64,000 nucleotides of DNA from assembly GCF_000067165.1 (NCBI RefSeq), contig NC_010162.1, positions 8,563,001 through 8,627,000 of the forward strand, written 5' to 3'. Made by a program: the position numbers and the translations under genes. Positions 43,435 through 52,049 of this stretch are shown piece after piece; positions within the stretch are counted from its first letter, which is position 1; each line of letters begins with the position of its first letter. Below the pieces are notes generated by a model. That model saw only the letters and a list, made by a program, of their open reading frames with translations, made no database searches and was not told the origin of the DNA. The DNA comes from Sorangium cellulosum So ce56. Its GTDB lineage: Bacteria > Myxococcota_A > Polyangia > Polyangiales > Polyangiaceae.

Positions 43435-43605
43435 CTACTTCCCCTGTGCGTTGAGCCTTGCGCAATGCTCGCAGAGCGGTCTATTGTCCGTGCCGTTTCG
43501 CAGGTTCTCCCTCTCGATGTTGTTTATCTCCGTGCACTTGTCATTGTTGTGATAGACCTTCTTGGAATTGGGGTTGTTCGAATAAACAGGGCTGACCTTC
43601 GCCAT
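43435..43605 (-). CDS. 56-aa Cys/His protein, possible zinc-binding
   Basis: This short gene has ATG 43605 with GGAG nine bases upstream. The peptide carries His and Cys spaced as HNNDKC (about 29-34) and, at the end, LCEHC with a conserved-looking RNGTDNRP in between, so a C/H-C-x2-C zinc site is plausible. Its composition (Asn-rich, low GC) contrasts with its surroundings. The longer frame to 43788 upstream has a Cys/Arg-rich leader unlike protein. No family name can be given. Confidence 0.55.
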   Translation of the reverse strand: MAKVSPVYSNNPNSKKVYHNNDKCTEINNIERENLRNGTDNRPLCEHCARLNAQGK

Positions 43606-43934
43606 GGCTTTTCTCCTTCGATCCACGCGCGCCGGCCCTGGACCACGAGCTTCATGGACTCCATGCTCTGCGCCATGGTGGTGTCGGCGAGCGAGACTGT
43701 GGGGGTCGTCCACCATCTTTCGCCTCTCGCGAGCAGCAATGCTCCACGAGGCGCAGCAGCGCAAGCAAAACCCGACACGTACGCACATTTACGGAGGCCG
43801 AATGGGTGAGCGTAGACAGGGTGTGATCCGCCGATACCCCTGACGGCCTCGGGCCTTCGAGGGTCGACCCGAGATCCTCGCCTGGCGAGGGGCACGGACG
43901 CGTTCGGCGCTGCCGCCGTCCGTCCCGCAGGCAG

Positions 43935-46355
43935 TCAGCGCTGCTCGATCCGCCCGAGGATCGCGAGCATCGCGTCGCGACAGAGGCGCTCGTAATGGCT
44001 GGCCTCATAGACTTCCTTGCCGATGGCGACAGCCCTGCGGAGCCAGTTCGCGTGGTGCGGCGAGCGCCCCTCGAGATCCACGAGCTCGCGCTGCAGCTCG
44101 TCATGGATCCACGCGGCGACGCGGCGGCATGTCCCGAGGGCGTCGACCACGGCGCGCTCGCGGAGCCTGCCGAGGAGGTGCCCCGGCACCAGCACGGTCC
44201 ATGCGTTGCGCTTCCGGTCTCGATCCCCCGAGATCGCGTCGTCGAGGAACGCGAGGTCGTTGGCGATCCGGAAGTAGTAGTCGATCAGCTGCGTGACGCG
44301 CGCCAGCGCAGCCGCCGCCTCGTCCGTGATCGCGTGCGCCTGCTCGGTGGCGGCCATCGACCGGAGGGCGAGGCCCGCGCCGATCCCCGGCGCGATCGGG
44401 CCCAGGTAGCAGAGCAACCGCAGCTCGCGGAGCTCGTCGCCGGAGGCTGGATCCCGCTCAGCCGCGGCGAGGAGCCCGCGGATCCGGCGAGCCACCGGCG
44501 CCGGCGCCGCCGCCGCGTACCGCAGCTCGATGGCGGCCGCCGTGCGGCGTGAGCGGTGCCGCTCGAAGCGGCGGAGGAGAGGCTCATCAACGACCTCTGG
44601 GGACAGCTCGTTCAGGTTCGCGGCGTACAGCGCCTCGGCTGCCTCACGCACGCTGGCGATCACGGTCGGGTGCGCCGCAGCTCCATAACACGTGAAGAAT
44701 TCCCTCCAGGCGCGCGCGATCGCAGCGACGGACGCCGCTCCGCGCACGTCCGGCGCCGGGCGCTCCGGCGCACCCCGGATGGCCTCCAGGATGTAGCGCA
44801 TCGCCCCCTGAAGCCGCGCGCGCTGTTCCTCGTCGCGCTCGCTGAAGACACGATCGCTCATCTCCTCATCGCTCGACGCCAGCACGAGCATGATCCTCGC
44901 CAGGGGGCGCGCGACGCGCTCCCACTGTTCCCCCCTCACATCGCTCGCGCTCGGCTGCCGGAACGTGATCCCGAACGCCGTGAGAGCGTAGCCGACGGCC
45001 TGCCGCGCCCAGTGCGCGTCCCTGCTCAGGAGCCCCGCGGCCATCGCCCCGTCGAGCTCCCTCGCCACGAAGAGATCGGCGATCAGTCCGGGATCGGCGC
45101 CGTTCACCCCGCCGTCGAGCTCCAGCGCGGCCTTCTCGACCGAGTCATGCGGTCGCGCGCGCAGGAGCGATTGCAGCGCATCGATGTGCGCGGTCCAGGC
45201 GCGGCGCGCCGGGTCGTCCGGGTACGCTGGCGCCGCGCGCGCCGCGCCGAAGCGCGGCGGATGGCTGGCGTCGAAGCGGACCGCGCGGCGAAGGCCCTCC
45301 ACCACCCCGGTCGGCGTCGGCGCGGCGACATGGGCGTTCGCGTAGCCGAGCGGGCGGTCCACGAAGCGAACGATCGGATCGGGCTGGCTCGGCGCGATGA
45401 TCGCCGTGAACGGCGCTTCCGCGTCGATCCGCGATCTGCACGCCGGGCCGACGAGGAGCACGTGCTGCGTGGCCCCGCGGCGCGCGCCGAAGCGCCGCCG
45501 CGGTCTCGACGGCTCCAGAGCGAGGCTCACCGCGAGGCGGGTCTGCCGGCCGAGCGGGCCGACCTCGAGGTCCTCGAGCGCCCCGGCGAGCGCCGGCCCC
45601 GACGCAGCCACCGGGACGACGACCCGGAGCGGCGACGGGACGTCGGTGTCGAGCATCTCGCGAAGAAACGACGTGATGAAGTCAGCGGAGTATCCCGGCG
45701 AGAACGCCGTGGGGAGATCGTGCTCCACGCGCGCGATCGCCTCGTCGAGATCACGTGCATCGAAGTTGCGCCAGAGCTTCATCGTCGACACGCAGGCGAG
45801 GCCCGGGTGTGCGCGCAGGCCGCTGAGGCGGAGCGCGCCGGACGCCTCCATCCCGGTCCGGATGAGGACGTCCAGCCCGAGCATCAGGGGTGCCCAGCCG
45901 TCGTAGTCGATGCCGAGCACGAGGCGGACCTTCGGCTCCGCTACACCCCTCGTCGCCTCGACGAGTAGCTCGATGACGTACGCGAGCCGCCGCGCCGCGC
46001 CGCCCTTTCGCTTCAGGCGATCCAGCCGGCCATACAGCTCGATGCGTACGCCCTCGAGCACCCGCCGAGCCTCCACGGCCTCCACGAGGCGGAGGAACTC
46101 TGCGTGGAGCGCGGTGTGGAAACGCCGGCCTCTCCGGAGGTTCTCTGGCGAGAGGATGAATACCGCGAGCAGCGCGACATCGCCGCGCGCAGCGCAGCGC
46201 TCCGCGGCCTCGACGGTGCGTCGCGCCCCCTCGGAGATGCCCCTCTCGCCGCCCCTCCCGGTCCCATCCGCAATCACACCAACGCGAAGCCCGCCCGCTC
46301 GCGCGGCCTCGATGGGCTCCTGAACGAGAATGGAACGACTCTTGAGAAGACGCAT
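43935..46355 (-). CDS. fused cis-prenyltransferase / class I terpene-synthase-like protein
   Basis: The product is 806 aa in two halves. Residues about 20-250 match the cis-prenyl transferase (UppS) pattern: GVIADGTGRGG with catalytic Asp30 (UppS has MDGNGRW), AVFILSPENLRR (UppS FSTENWxR), VRIELYGRL and LDVLIRTGMEAS with the RTG motif at 166-168. Residues about 400-800 are all-helical and carry an Asp-rich motif SDEEMSD (about 490) and an NSE/DTE-type motif NDLAFLDDAISGD (about 695), as in class I terpene synthases. It may build a prenyl diphosphate and cyclise it. GGAGGA lies just upstream of the ATG. It is divergent from the LuxR regulator at 46539. Confidence 0.75.
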   Translation of the reverse strand: MRLLKSRSILVQEPIEAARAGGLRVGVIADGTGRGGERGISEGARRTVEAAERCAARGDVALLAVFILSPENLRRGRRFHTALHAEFLRLVEAVEARRVLEGVRIELYGRLDRLKRKGGAARRLAYVIELLVEATRGVAEPKVRLVLGIDYDGWAPLMLGLDVLIRTGMEASGALRLSGLRAHPGLACVSTMKLWRNFDARDLDEAIARVEHDLPTAFSPGYSADFITSFLREMLDTDVPSPLRVVVPVAASGPALAGALEDLEVGPLGRQTRLAVSLALEPSRPRRRFGARRGATQHVLLVGPACRSRIDAEAPFTAIIAPSQPDPIVRFVDRPLGYANAHVAAPTPTGVVEGLRRAVRFDASHPPRFGAARAAPAYPDDPARRAWTAHIDALQSLLRARPHDSVEKAALELDGGVNGADPGLIADLFVARELDGAMAAGLLSRDAHWARQAVGYALTAFGITFRQPSASDVRGEQWERVARPLARIMLVLASSDEEMSDRVFSERDEEQRARLQGAMRYILEAIRGAPERPAPDVRGAASVAAIARAWREFFTCYGAAAHPTVIASVREAAEALYAANLNELSPEVVDEPLLRRFERHRSRRTAAAIELRYAAAAPAPVARRIRGLLAAAERDPASGDELRELRLLCYLGPIAPGIGAGLALRSMAATEQAHAITDEAAAALARVTQLIDYYFRIANDLAFLDDAISGDRDRKRNAWTVLVPGHLLGRLRERAVVDALGTCRRVAAWIHDELQRELVDLEGRSPHHANWLRRAVAIGKEVYEASHYERLCRDAMLAILGRIEQR

Positions 46356-46365
46356 GAATCCTCCC

Positions 46366-46380
46366 GCTCCGCAGCGGAGC
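46366..46380. promoter_or_regulatory. hairpin in leader of the prenyltransferase fusion
   Basis: GCTCCG-CAG-CGGAGC is a perfect 6-bp stem with a 3-nt loop, ten bases upstream of the start codon at 46355 and over its ribosome binding site region. It could limit translation. Confidence 0.35.
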
Positions 46381-46452
46381 TGCGCGGATCGACGGGGCTA
46401 CTGCGGGCACGACCGGCGCCCGCTCCGAACCCCACCTCTCCTTCGGAGCAGG

Positions 46453-46484
46453 ACGTCGAAACTGACGGAATCAGTTGTCGACGT
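46453..46484. promoter_or_regulatory. long inverted repeat, probable LuxR operator
   Basis: The arms ACGTCGAAACTGA (46453-46465) and TCAGTTGTCGACGT (46471-46484) are complementary over 13 positions except for one extra G, around a CGGAA centre. The site lies between two divergent genes, 55 bp from the LuxR start and 98 bp from the fused enzyme start, where an operator for the LuxR protein would be expected. Confidence 0.55.
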
Positions 46485-46526
46485 GAGATGACCGGCGCCG
46501 TGTGGTAAGGAAGTTATGGTCTAGGC

Positions 46527-46532
46527 AGGAGG
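46527..46532 (+). promoter_or_regulatory. consensus ribosome binding site for the LuxR gene
   Basis: AGGAGG followed by TGATC, six bases before GTG 46539, is a near-perfect anti-16S match. It fixes the start codon at GTG. Confidence 0.8.
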
Positions 46533-46538
46533 TGATCG

Positions 46539-47621
46539 GTGGACACAGCGGATCAGAGACGCGTCGAACACACCCGGCGGTTGATTGAGAGAATCTCCGT
46601 CCAGGGCGCACCGGAGGCCCTCTTCGACGCCCTCGCGCAGTGTGTGCCCATCGCCGGTGGGCTCGTGGGCTCCGTATGCGCCAGCTTCGGCGCGGCGGTC
46701 AGCCACGTCGTAAGGCTCCCTGACAGCGTCTTCGAGGGCTGGATCAACACGCCGGCGGAGCACCTCGCCCGCATGCTCTCGCCCCTGCGCGACGCGCCGC
46801 CGGGGGCGCTCATCTCCGATACCCAGACCATCACCGGCCGATTCCGCGAGGAGCTCAAGCTCTTCGCCGACCTTCGCGCCGCTGGTCTGGGCGAGTCCGC
46901 CGGGTACAAGCTATCCACGAGGCCCGCCGGCTCGAGCGGCGCAGAGCACCGCTTCCTGACCTTCGCGCTCCACGACCGGCAGAAGTTCACCGCGCGCCAC
47001 CGCCGCCTGCTCGCACCCCTCCTGCCCACGGTTCGGGAGGCGCTCGAGAGGATCAAGGTGCCGCTCATCCCGTCTCAGTCGATCCTGGCGCAGATCGTGG
47101 ACGAGGATACGCTAGGATATCTCTGCGTTACACGCGAGCTGCGGCTCGTCGAGCTGAACCGACGCGCGCGCATGCTCATCGTGCGCTACCTACCTGACGC
47201 CGGGATCGAAGGCGGGCGAGGACTGCTCGAACGCTTCGTCACGCGCGCGCTCGAACAGACCCGCGGAGGACGGACCTGGCCCGTGATGGGCGCAGCGGGC
47301 TCGAGGATCGAGGTCTCTACCATGTTGCTCGCGAAAGAGGCGCACGCTATTTGTGAAGACATTTATCTCATCCGAATTTGCGAGTTCGCGGCTGTGCCAG
47401 CTGCAAGACCGGACGAGGCGGGCCTGATACCGCTGGAGGAGACGAGGCTGACGGCGAAACAGCTGACGATCGCGCGCATGCTCCGCTCGACTGGCATGTC
47501 GGCCAAGGAGTGTGCCGGCGAGCTCCGCATCTCCGTGCGCACGGTAGAGACGCACGTGAACAACATTTACAAACGGCTCGGGGTCCGGTCCCGCGCTGAG
47601 CTGACGGCTCGGTTCCGGTAG
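46539..47621 (+). CDS. LuxR family transcriptional regulator
   Basis: The product is 360 aa. The last 60 residues form the LuxR/GerE helix-turn-helix (LTAKQLTIARMLRSTGMSA and ECAGELRISVRTVETHVNN, IYKRLGVRSRAEL). The first 290 residues are an unassigned sensory region, without a receiver Asp or an autoinducer-binding signature, and may be PAS/GAF-like. It begins at GTG 46539. Its position opposite the terpene-synthase fusion, with a long inverted repeat between, suggests it controls that gene and itself. It converges on the HerA gene. Confidence 0.82.
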   Translation: MDTADQRRVEHTRRLIERISVQGAPEALFDALAQCVPIAGGLVGSVCASFGAAVSHVVRLPDSVFEGWINTPAEHLARMLSPLRDAPPGALISDTQTITGRFREELKLFADLRAAGLGESAGYKLSTRPAGSSGAEHRFLTFALHDRQKFTARHRRLLAPLLPTVREALERIKVPLIPSQSILAQIVDEDTLGYLCVTRELRLVELNRRARMLIVRYLPDAGIEGGRGLLERFVTRALEQTRGGRTWPVMGAAGSRIEVSTMLLAKEAHAICEDIYLIRICEFAAVPAARPDEAGLIPLEETRLTAKQLTIARMLRSTGMSAKECAGELRISVRTVETHVNNIYKRLGVRSRAELTARFR

Positions 47622-47717
47622 ACGCCCGGGGAGCTCCCAGACCAGATCGTGGCCTCCAGCAAAACCCCTCGTCGACCACCGGCCCGAGCCTCGGCGACGT
47701 CGCCGGCAGGCTCCCCC

Positions 47718-49685
47718 TCAATCCACGAGGAGACGCTTGCAGGGCGCCGGGTCGATCGCGACCATGAGCGGCCGGGCGAAGCTCGCGAAGGACACGAGCG
47801 CCTGACCGGGCGAAAGGCGTGGGACACGGTTCCAGAGGCTCTCATCGATGCTCCCCACCGTCCTCTGCATGCGATGGATGACGGCGCTGTCGGTGATCCT
47901 GTGGATGATGAAGTTGTTCAGCAGCCCCAGCACCTCGTTCGGGAGGTGCTGCGGAAGCTGGGTGACGAAGACGAGCCCCAGCCAGCGCTTGCGGCCGCGC
48001 TTCGCGATGCGAGCGACCTGCTGGAACAGGACCGGCATCTGGTGGATGCGCTGCGCCGAGAGGAACTCGTGCGCCTCCTCGATGATGATGAGGCTCGGTA
48101 CGACGGGCTCGCCGCTGGCGGCAGCCCTCTTGTAGCGCACCTCCTGCACGTCCTGGAGCCCTCGCAACAGGTCCGCGATGACCAGGTTGTTGAGCTGCGG
48201 TGAGTCCGTGTCGGAGAGATCGATCACGGAGACTCGCCCCGGGGTGAGCATCGACGCGTAGTCGGCGCCGGCGATGCCGGGGACGTCGAAGATGCCCAGC
48301 CGCTGTAGCCGATGGAGCTTGCCCGCGAGCGCCTTCCAGCTGATCTCGTTCTTGATGAGATGCGCGGCGACGCGCTGTCGGACCTTCGAAGGGCTCGCCT
48401 TGAACTCGCTGTGGAGCTGCAGGGTGCTCGCGGGCGTAGGGTCTGCGTCGCCCTCCGCGCCGATGGCTTCCAAGCCCGCAGATCCGGCGCCCCGACGCCG
48501 GCCGCCCGCCTTCGCCTCCTCTTTGACCTCGGCCTTGCCTTCGCTGCTGATCGTGTAAATGTAGGCGTTCACGACGTCGATGAGCTGATGGATGGTCATC
48601 CGCGGGTAACCCGTCGTCAGCTCGTCCACCTCGAACGCCTCGCGCTCCTCGGCGTCGTTGGCCGGAAAGATTTGGAAGTCCTTGAGGAGCAGCTTCGTCA
48701 CCTCGTACGCGCGGCTGAACCGCTCCAGCTGCGCGTCAGACATCTCCAGGATCTCGGCGATCGCATAGGGCGATAGGCTGGAGAACTTCAGCGCGAACGG
48801 GTGGAGGTTCTTGTGCTCCTGGTTCGTCGTCTCGCGTCCGATCAGGTGGTGAATGTGCAGTTCGCGCACGCCCTGCGCCTTCATGCCGCGCCGCTCGAGC
48901 GCGTCCAGCATGGCGCCGTGCTCGGTCGGCTCGTCGATGTGCGTATACTCGCCCTCCACGTCGAAGACCACCGCTGCGATGCCGGCCTCCTGCGCGCTGT
49001 GGATGAGCGACGCGACCGTCGTCGATTTGCCGCCCCCCGTCGTGCCGATGATGCCCGTGTGGCGTGGGAGCACCGCTTTGTCTTTGGACGGGATCCTCGC
49101 TTCCATGTCCTGGTACCCGACGACCTGACCCAGGCACAGATCCCCGCCGACGCCAAGGACGCGGCTGCTCTCCGCCTCGTCGATAACGTAGGCGGGGCTC
49201 TTGGGCCGCGGCCGATACCGCGGCGGCATAAGGTTTCCCCCGATCTTCTCTCCGAGGATCTCGACCTCGGCACGCCCGTGGTAATCGAACGTGTACTGGA
49301 GCTTCTTGCCCTGCACGACCACGCTCACCGCCATGACCGAGTTGGGCGACACGGCATCGGGCTCCGCAAACGGGCCCCGCACGACCACGCCGAGGTACGA
49401 GCGGCCGTCCTCGCGAGAGCGGATCTGCACGAGCGTCTGCGAGGCGAGGCGGTGCAGGTCGTCGCGGGCCAGCAGCACGGTGATGAGGTTGTCCGCGCTC
49501 GAGGACGTGTCGAAGTGGGTGAACCCAACCGCCGTGGCGAGCTCCGGGTCCAGGCCGTCGAACTGCGCGCGCCCGGCCGCGGCGATCTCGTCGAGCTCCG
49601 CGAGGGCCTCCGGTGGACACGGCTTGACGAAGTCGTGAGGTAGCCCGTTGGTGGCCCCGGTGTGATCGCTGTTCTTCGCGCTCAT
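47718..49685 (-). CDS. HerA-like DNA translocase ATPase
   Basis: The product is 655 aa. The N-terminal HAS-barrel-like region (residues 60-180) precedes the RecA-like core with Walker A IIGTTGGGKSTTV (about 213-223), DVEGEYTH (about 240), Walker B LIIIEEAHEFL (about 530) and a terminal VFVTQLPQHLP with an arginine-rich RGRKRW segment. HerA is a hexameric motor that works with the NurA nuclease at DNA ends; the gene directly upstream is NurA-like. A charged insert (Lys/Glu-rich, about 395-435) is unusual. ATG 49685 is preceded by GAGAGGAGAG. It is the last gene of the 47.7-52.6 kb operon. Confidence 0.85.
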   Translation of the reverse strand: MSAKNSDHTGATNGLPHDFVKPCPPEALAELDEIAAAGRAQFDGLDPELATAVGFTHFDTSSSADNLITVLLARDDLHRLASQTLVQIRSREDGRSYLGVVVRGPFAEPDAVSPNSVMAVSVVVQGKKLQYTFDYHGRAEVEILGEKIGGNLMPPRYRPRPKSPAYVIDEAESSRVLGVGGDLCLGQVVGYQDMEARIPSKDKAVLPRHTGIIGTTGGGKSTTVASLIHSAQEAGIAAVVFDVEGEYTHIDEPTEHGAMLDALERRGMKAQGVRELHIHHLIGRETTNQEHKNLHPFALKFSSLSPYAIAEILEMSDAQLERFSRAYEVTKLLLKDFQIFPANDAEEREAFEVDELTTGYPRMTIHQLIDVVNAYIYTISSEGKAEVKEEAKAGGRRRGAGSAGLEAIGAEGDADPTPASTLQLHSEFKASPSKVRQRVAAHLIKNEISWKALAGKLHRLQRLGIFDVPGIAGADYASMLTPGRVSVIDLSDTDSPQLNNLVIADLLRGLQDVQEVRYKRAAASGEPVVPSLIIIEEAHEFLSAQRIHQMPVLFQQVARIAKRGRKRWLGLVFVTQLPQHLPNEVLGLLNNFIIHRITDSAVIHRMQRTVGSIDESLWNRVPRLSPGQALVSFASFARPLMVAIDPAPCKRLLVD

Positions 49686-49702
49686 GCTCTCTCCTCTCTC
49701 CG

Positions 49703-50938
49703 CTATCCGCGCGTCTCCCGGTCGCTGAAATAGCGCAAGGGCGAGCCCGCCTGGCTGTACGCGTTGTGCACGAGGCCGACGAAGCCGGCAGCACCGAACG
49801 CGCTCTTGCAGGTGGCATCGGCCACGTCGAGCAGCATCGGGAACCCTCGCGCGGGCCGGAGGATGCTGTCCGCGATCGCGATGCGCGCGGCGATGTGGAC
49901 GTGCTTGCGGTGGGCGTAGAAAATGCACGGTGGTGATTGCTCCGAAGCCGAGTACAGCCCGTAGAGCACCCTCGATCCGTTCTGACGCACGAAGTCGAGC
50001 GCCTTCTCCTTCTTGTTCGTGGCGTAGTGCGCACCTCGGACAACGGGGTGTATCGCGGACTCAATCGTCCCGATGACGGCGTACTCGCCAGCGGCGAGGG
50101 CGTTGCCCAAGGTGAGCAGGCCGCGCTCCTTCGGGTCGCTCGCAACGAAGACGAACCGCTCGTACTCGACGATCCGGCGCATCACGTCGAGCGAGGCCTC
50201 GAGGAACCGCATACTGCCCGACCCTGTGAGCAGCTCATAGGGAAACGGCGCGCGGTAGCCCAGCCGCCAGTCTGCGGTGGCCTTGTCGATGAGGATCTTG
50301 CGCTCCGCATACGTCATGATGCCGCGCCGGACGAGCTCGGAGAGCGCGTCGGACGACCCCGCGCCCGAGCGCACGTGCCTCCGATCGATGATGTCGAGCG
50401 CAGCCTGGAATGGGTCGGCCGCCCTCCCGGCGATCTCCTTCCGGAACACGCGCTGCGCGAAGGTCGCCGAGACGCCGCCGTAGCTCGAGATGGCCACCCC
50501 GATCTGCGTGATGCCGAGAGGCAGCGTGGCGTGGGATGCGGTCGTCCCGTTGACTGCCTCGACGCGCCCAGGGAAGAGCAGGCCTTCGTGCACCTTCGTC
50601 AGCTCATCCGGGGTGGCTCGGTAGACGCCCGCCTCTGCGGGCGCGTTCGGCGCCGTCCCGAGCCTGGGCAGGAGCTCATCGCGGACGAGGCGTCGTGTCG
50701 CGTCCTCCGTATCCACGGCGGAGCGCACCTCGGTCGTGAGGCGCGCCACCGCTCCCTCCCAGTCGGGCCCGGTGGCCCAGGTGTCGACGTCGAGCGTTCG
50801 CTTGAGCTCCTCTCCGAACGCTGCTTCGTACTCCGGGTCGCCGATGAATTTCTCGACGCCGTCGTCGGGCGCAGACGCGGCGGGCTGCGTCGGCGGCCGC
50901 GGGTCGGCCGCGCTGGGCTCGTGGTGCCAGTCCGGCAT
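49703..50938 (-). CDS. NurA-like nuclease
   Basis: The product is 411 aa. The central strand VEAVNGTTASHATLP (about 130) sits where NurA has its first catalytic Asp (VDGS), here replaced by Asn, and the C-terminal RGFPMLLDVADATCKSAFG (about 350-370) matches the usual GYPYPLIEADRLA region with Asp. The rest (EYERFVFVASDPKERGLL, IFYAHRKHVHIAARI) fits the RNase H-like NurA fold poorly but consistently. It starts three bases after the ImmA-like stop, with GAGAAGG in that gene's tail. The pairing with HerA is the strongest argument. Whether it is active is uncertain because of the Asn. Confidence 0.6.
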   Translation of the reverse strand: MPDWHHEPSAADPRPPTQPAASAPDDGVEKFIGDPEYEAAFGEELKRTLDVDTWATGPDWEGAVARLTTEVRSAVDTEDATRRLVRDELLPRLGTAPNAPAEAGVYRATPDELTKVHEGLLFPGRVEAVNGTTASHATLPLGITQIGVAISSYGGVSATFAQRVFRKEIAGRAADPFQAALDIIDRRHVRSGAGSSDALSELVRRGIMTYAERKILIDKATADWRLGYRAPFPYELLTGSGSMRFLEASLDVMRRIVEYERFVFVASDPKERGLLTLGNALAAGEYAVIGTIESAIHPVVRGAHYATNKKEKALDFVRQNGSRVLYGLYSASEQSPPCIFYAHRKHVHIAARIAIADSILRPARGFPMLLDVADATCKSAFGAAGFVGLVHNAYSQAGSPLRYFSDRETRG

Positions 50939-50940
50939 GC

Positions 50941-51687
50941 CTACCTTCTCCCGAAGATCTCCACACTGAGCGGACGCCGGCGCCTGCTCAGGAGCAGATA
51001 GACGTACGAGCACGCCTCTGTGACGGGGAGGCCGAATTGCGAGGCCAGGTGCTCGGCAGCCTGGCGTTGGTCGTGGTGCGAGGGATCCTCGACGTCGCCC
51101 AGGATGCCCTGCACGCTGGCCATCGCGGCGGCCGCTGGCGCCAGGAGCTCGAACGCCAGGCGATCCGCCCGTCGCTCGCTCTCCGCGACATCCCACGTGC
51201 AGACGGCGCCTCCAGGTCCCCGAGCCATCAGGAGCACCTGGACACCGAGAGGCACCCTCGCGAGCACCGCCGACAGCCGCTCATCGCGCGTCGGTGCTCG
51301 CTCGCCGTTCAGCACAGGGCGAATCGGCTCTCCGAAGGCCTCGAGCGCGCGGGCGCGCGGCACGAGGTGATCGGCGATGAAGTGAGCGATTTCGTGCGCC
51401 AGCGAGAACCTGCGTTCCGCTTCCCCGTCGGCGCCGTCGAGGAACACGAAGCCGTGACCGCCTCGCGCCACCAGGCAGCCGTGGAGCTCCCTGTCGCTGT
51501 CGCTCACGTGATGTTCGATCTTGCGGCGCTGCAGCGCAGACCGGACGGCGCTGACGGTCAGGCCTGGCATCACCTCCGTGGTGACCGGGAGGTACATATC
51601 GACGTCGGCCCTCAGATCTCGAGGAAACCGCGAGCCGAGCCGGAGCTTACTCGTCCGCAACGCCTCGTCCATCCAGAGCTCGCTCAC
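50941..51687 (-). CDS. ImmA/IrrE family metallopeptidase
   Basis: The product is 248 aa with the zinc-peptidase motif HEIAH (98-102, within FSLAHEIAHFIADH) and a downstream ERRADRLAFELLAP segment supplying the third ligand (about 170-180), as in ImmA/IrrE proteins. These proteases cleave XRE-type repressors, for example ImmR in mobile elements or DdrO after DNA damage. The gene just upstream encodes a putative HTH protein and overlaps by four bases (ATGA), exactly the ImmA-ImmR layout. Confidence 0.85.
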   Translation of the reverse strand: MSELWMDEALRTSKLRLGSRFPRDLRADVDMYLPVTTEVMPGLTVSAVRSALQRRKIEHHVSDSDRELHGCLVARGGHGFVFLDGADGEAERRFSLAHEIAHFIADHLVPRARALEAFGEPIRPVLNGERAPTRDERLSAVLARVPLGVQVLLMARGPGGAVCTWDVAESERRADRLAFELLAPAAAAMASVQGILGDVEDPSHHDQRQAAEHLASQFGLPVTEACSYVYLLLSRRRRPLSVEIFGRR

Positions 51688-52049
51688 CCGCCCGCCCCTT
51701 TGTCGCGATCGCGCGCTGCGAGGAGCATCGGCTCATTGCACTCTTCGTGAGTCGCTCGGCGCAGGACAGCCACCGCGTCGACGCGCCGGATGATCTGCGC
51801 GAGCCTGGGTCCCTCGATCTGGAATCTCTCGGCGATCCTGGTGACGTCCTCCGCGAAGCGCTCGGGATCCGGCTTCCTGCACAGCGAGAGCCAGTCCAGC
51901 GAGTCCACGCGGCAGCCGAGGAGCGCGGCCAGCTGCTCGCGCGTCTTCCCCTCCGTGCGACAGTACTCGTCGAGCGCCGCTCCCAGCGTCCATTCGCACT
52001 CGCCGCTGCGACGCGACGCGCGATCGAGCCACTTAGGTGCCTTCGTCAT
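51684..52049 (-). CDS. HTH (XRE-like) protein, putative ImmA target
   Basis: The product is 121 aa. Residues about 25-75 (LDEYCRTEGKTREQLAALLG and VDSLDWLSLCRKPDPERFAE) look like a short HTH domain followed by helices (RIAERFQIEGPRLAQIIRR). It is smaller and less canonical than typical XRE repressors, so the assignment relies partly on being coupled to the ImmA-like gene. It overlaps the upstream sigma-like gene by 17 bases and ImmA by four. Confidence 0.6.
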   Translation of the reverse strand: MTKAPKWLDRASRRSGECEWTLGAALDEYCRTEGKTREQLAALLGCRVDSLDWLSLCRKPDPERFAEDVTRIAERFQIEGPRLAQIIRRVDAVAVLRRATHEECNEPMLLAARDRDKGAGG

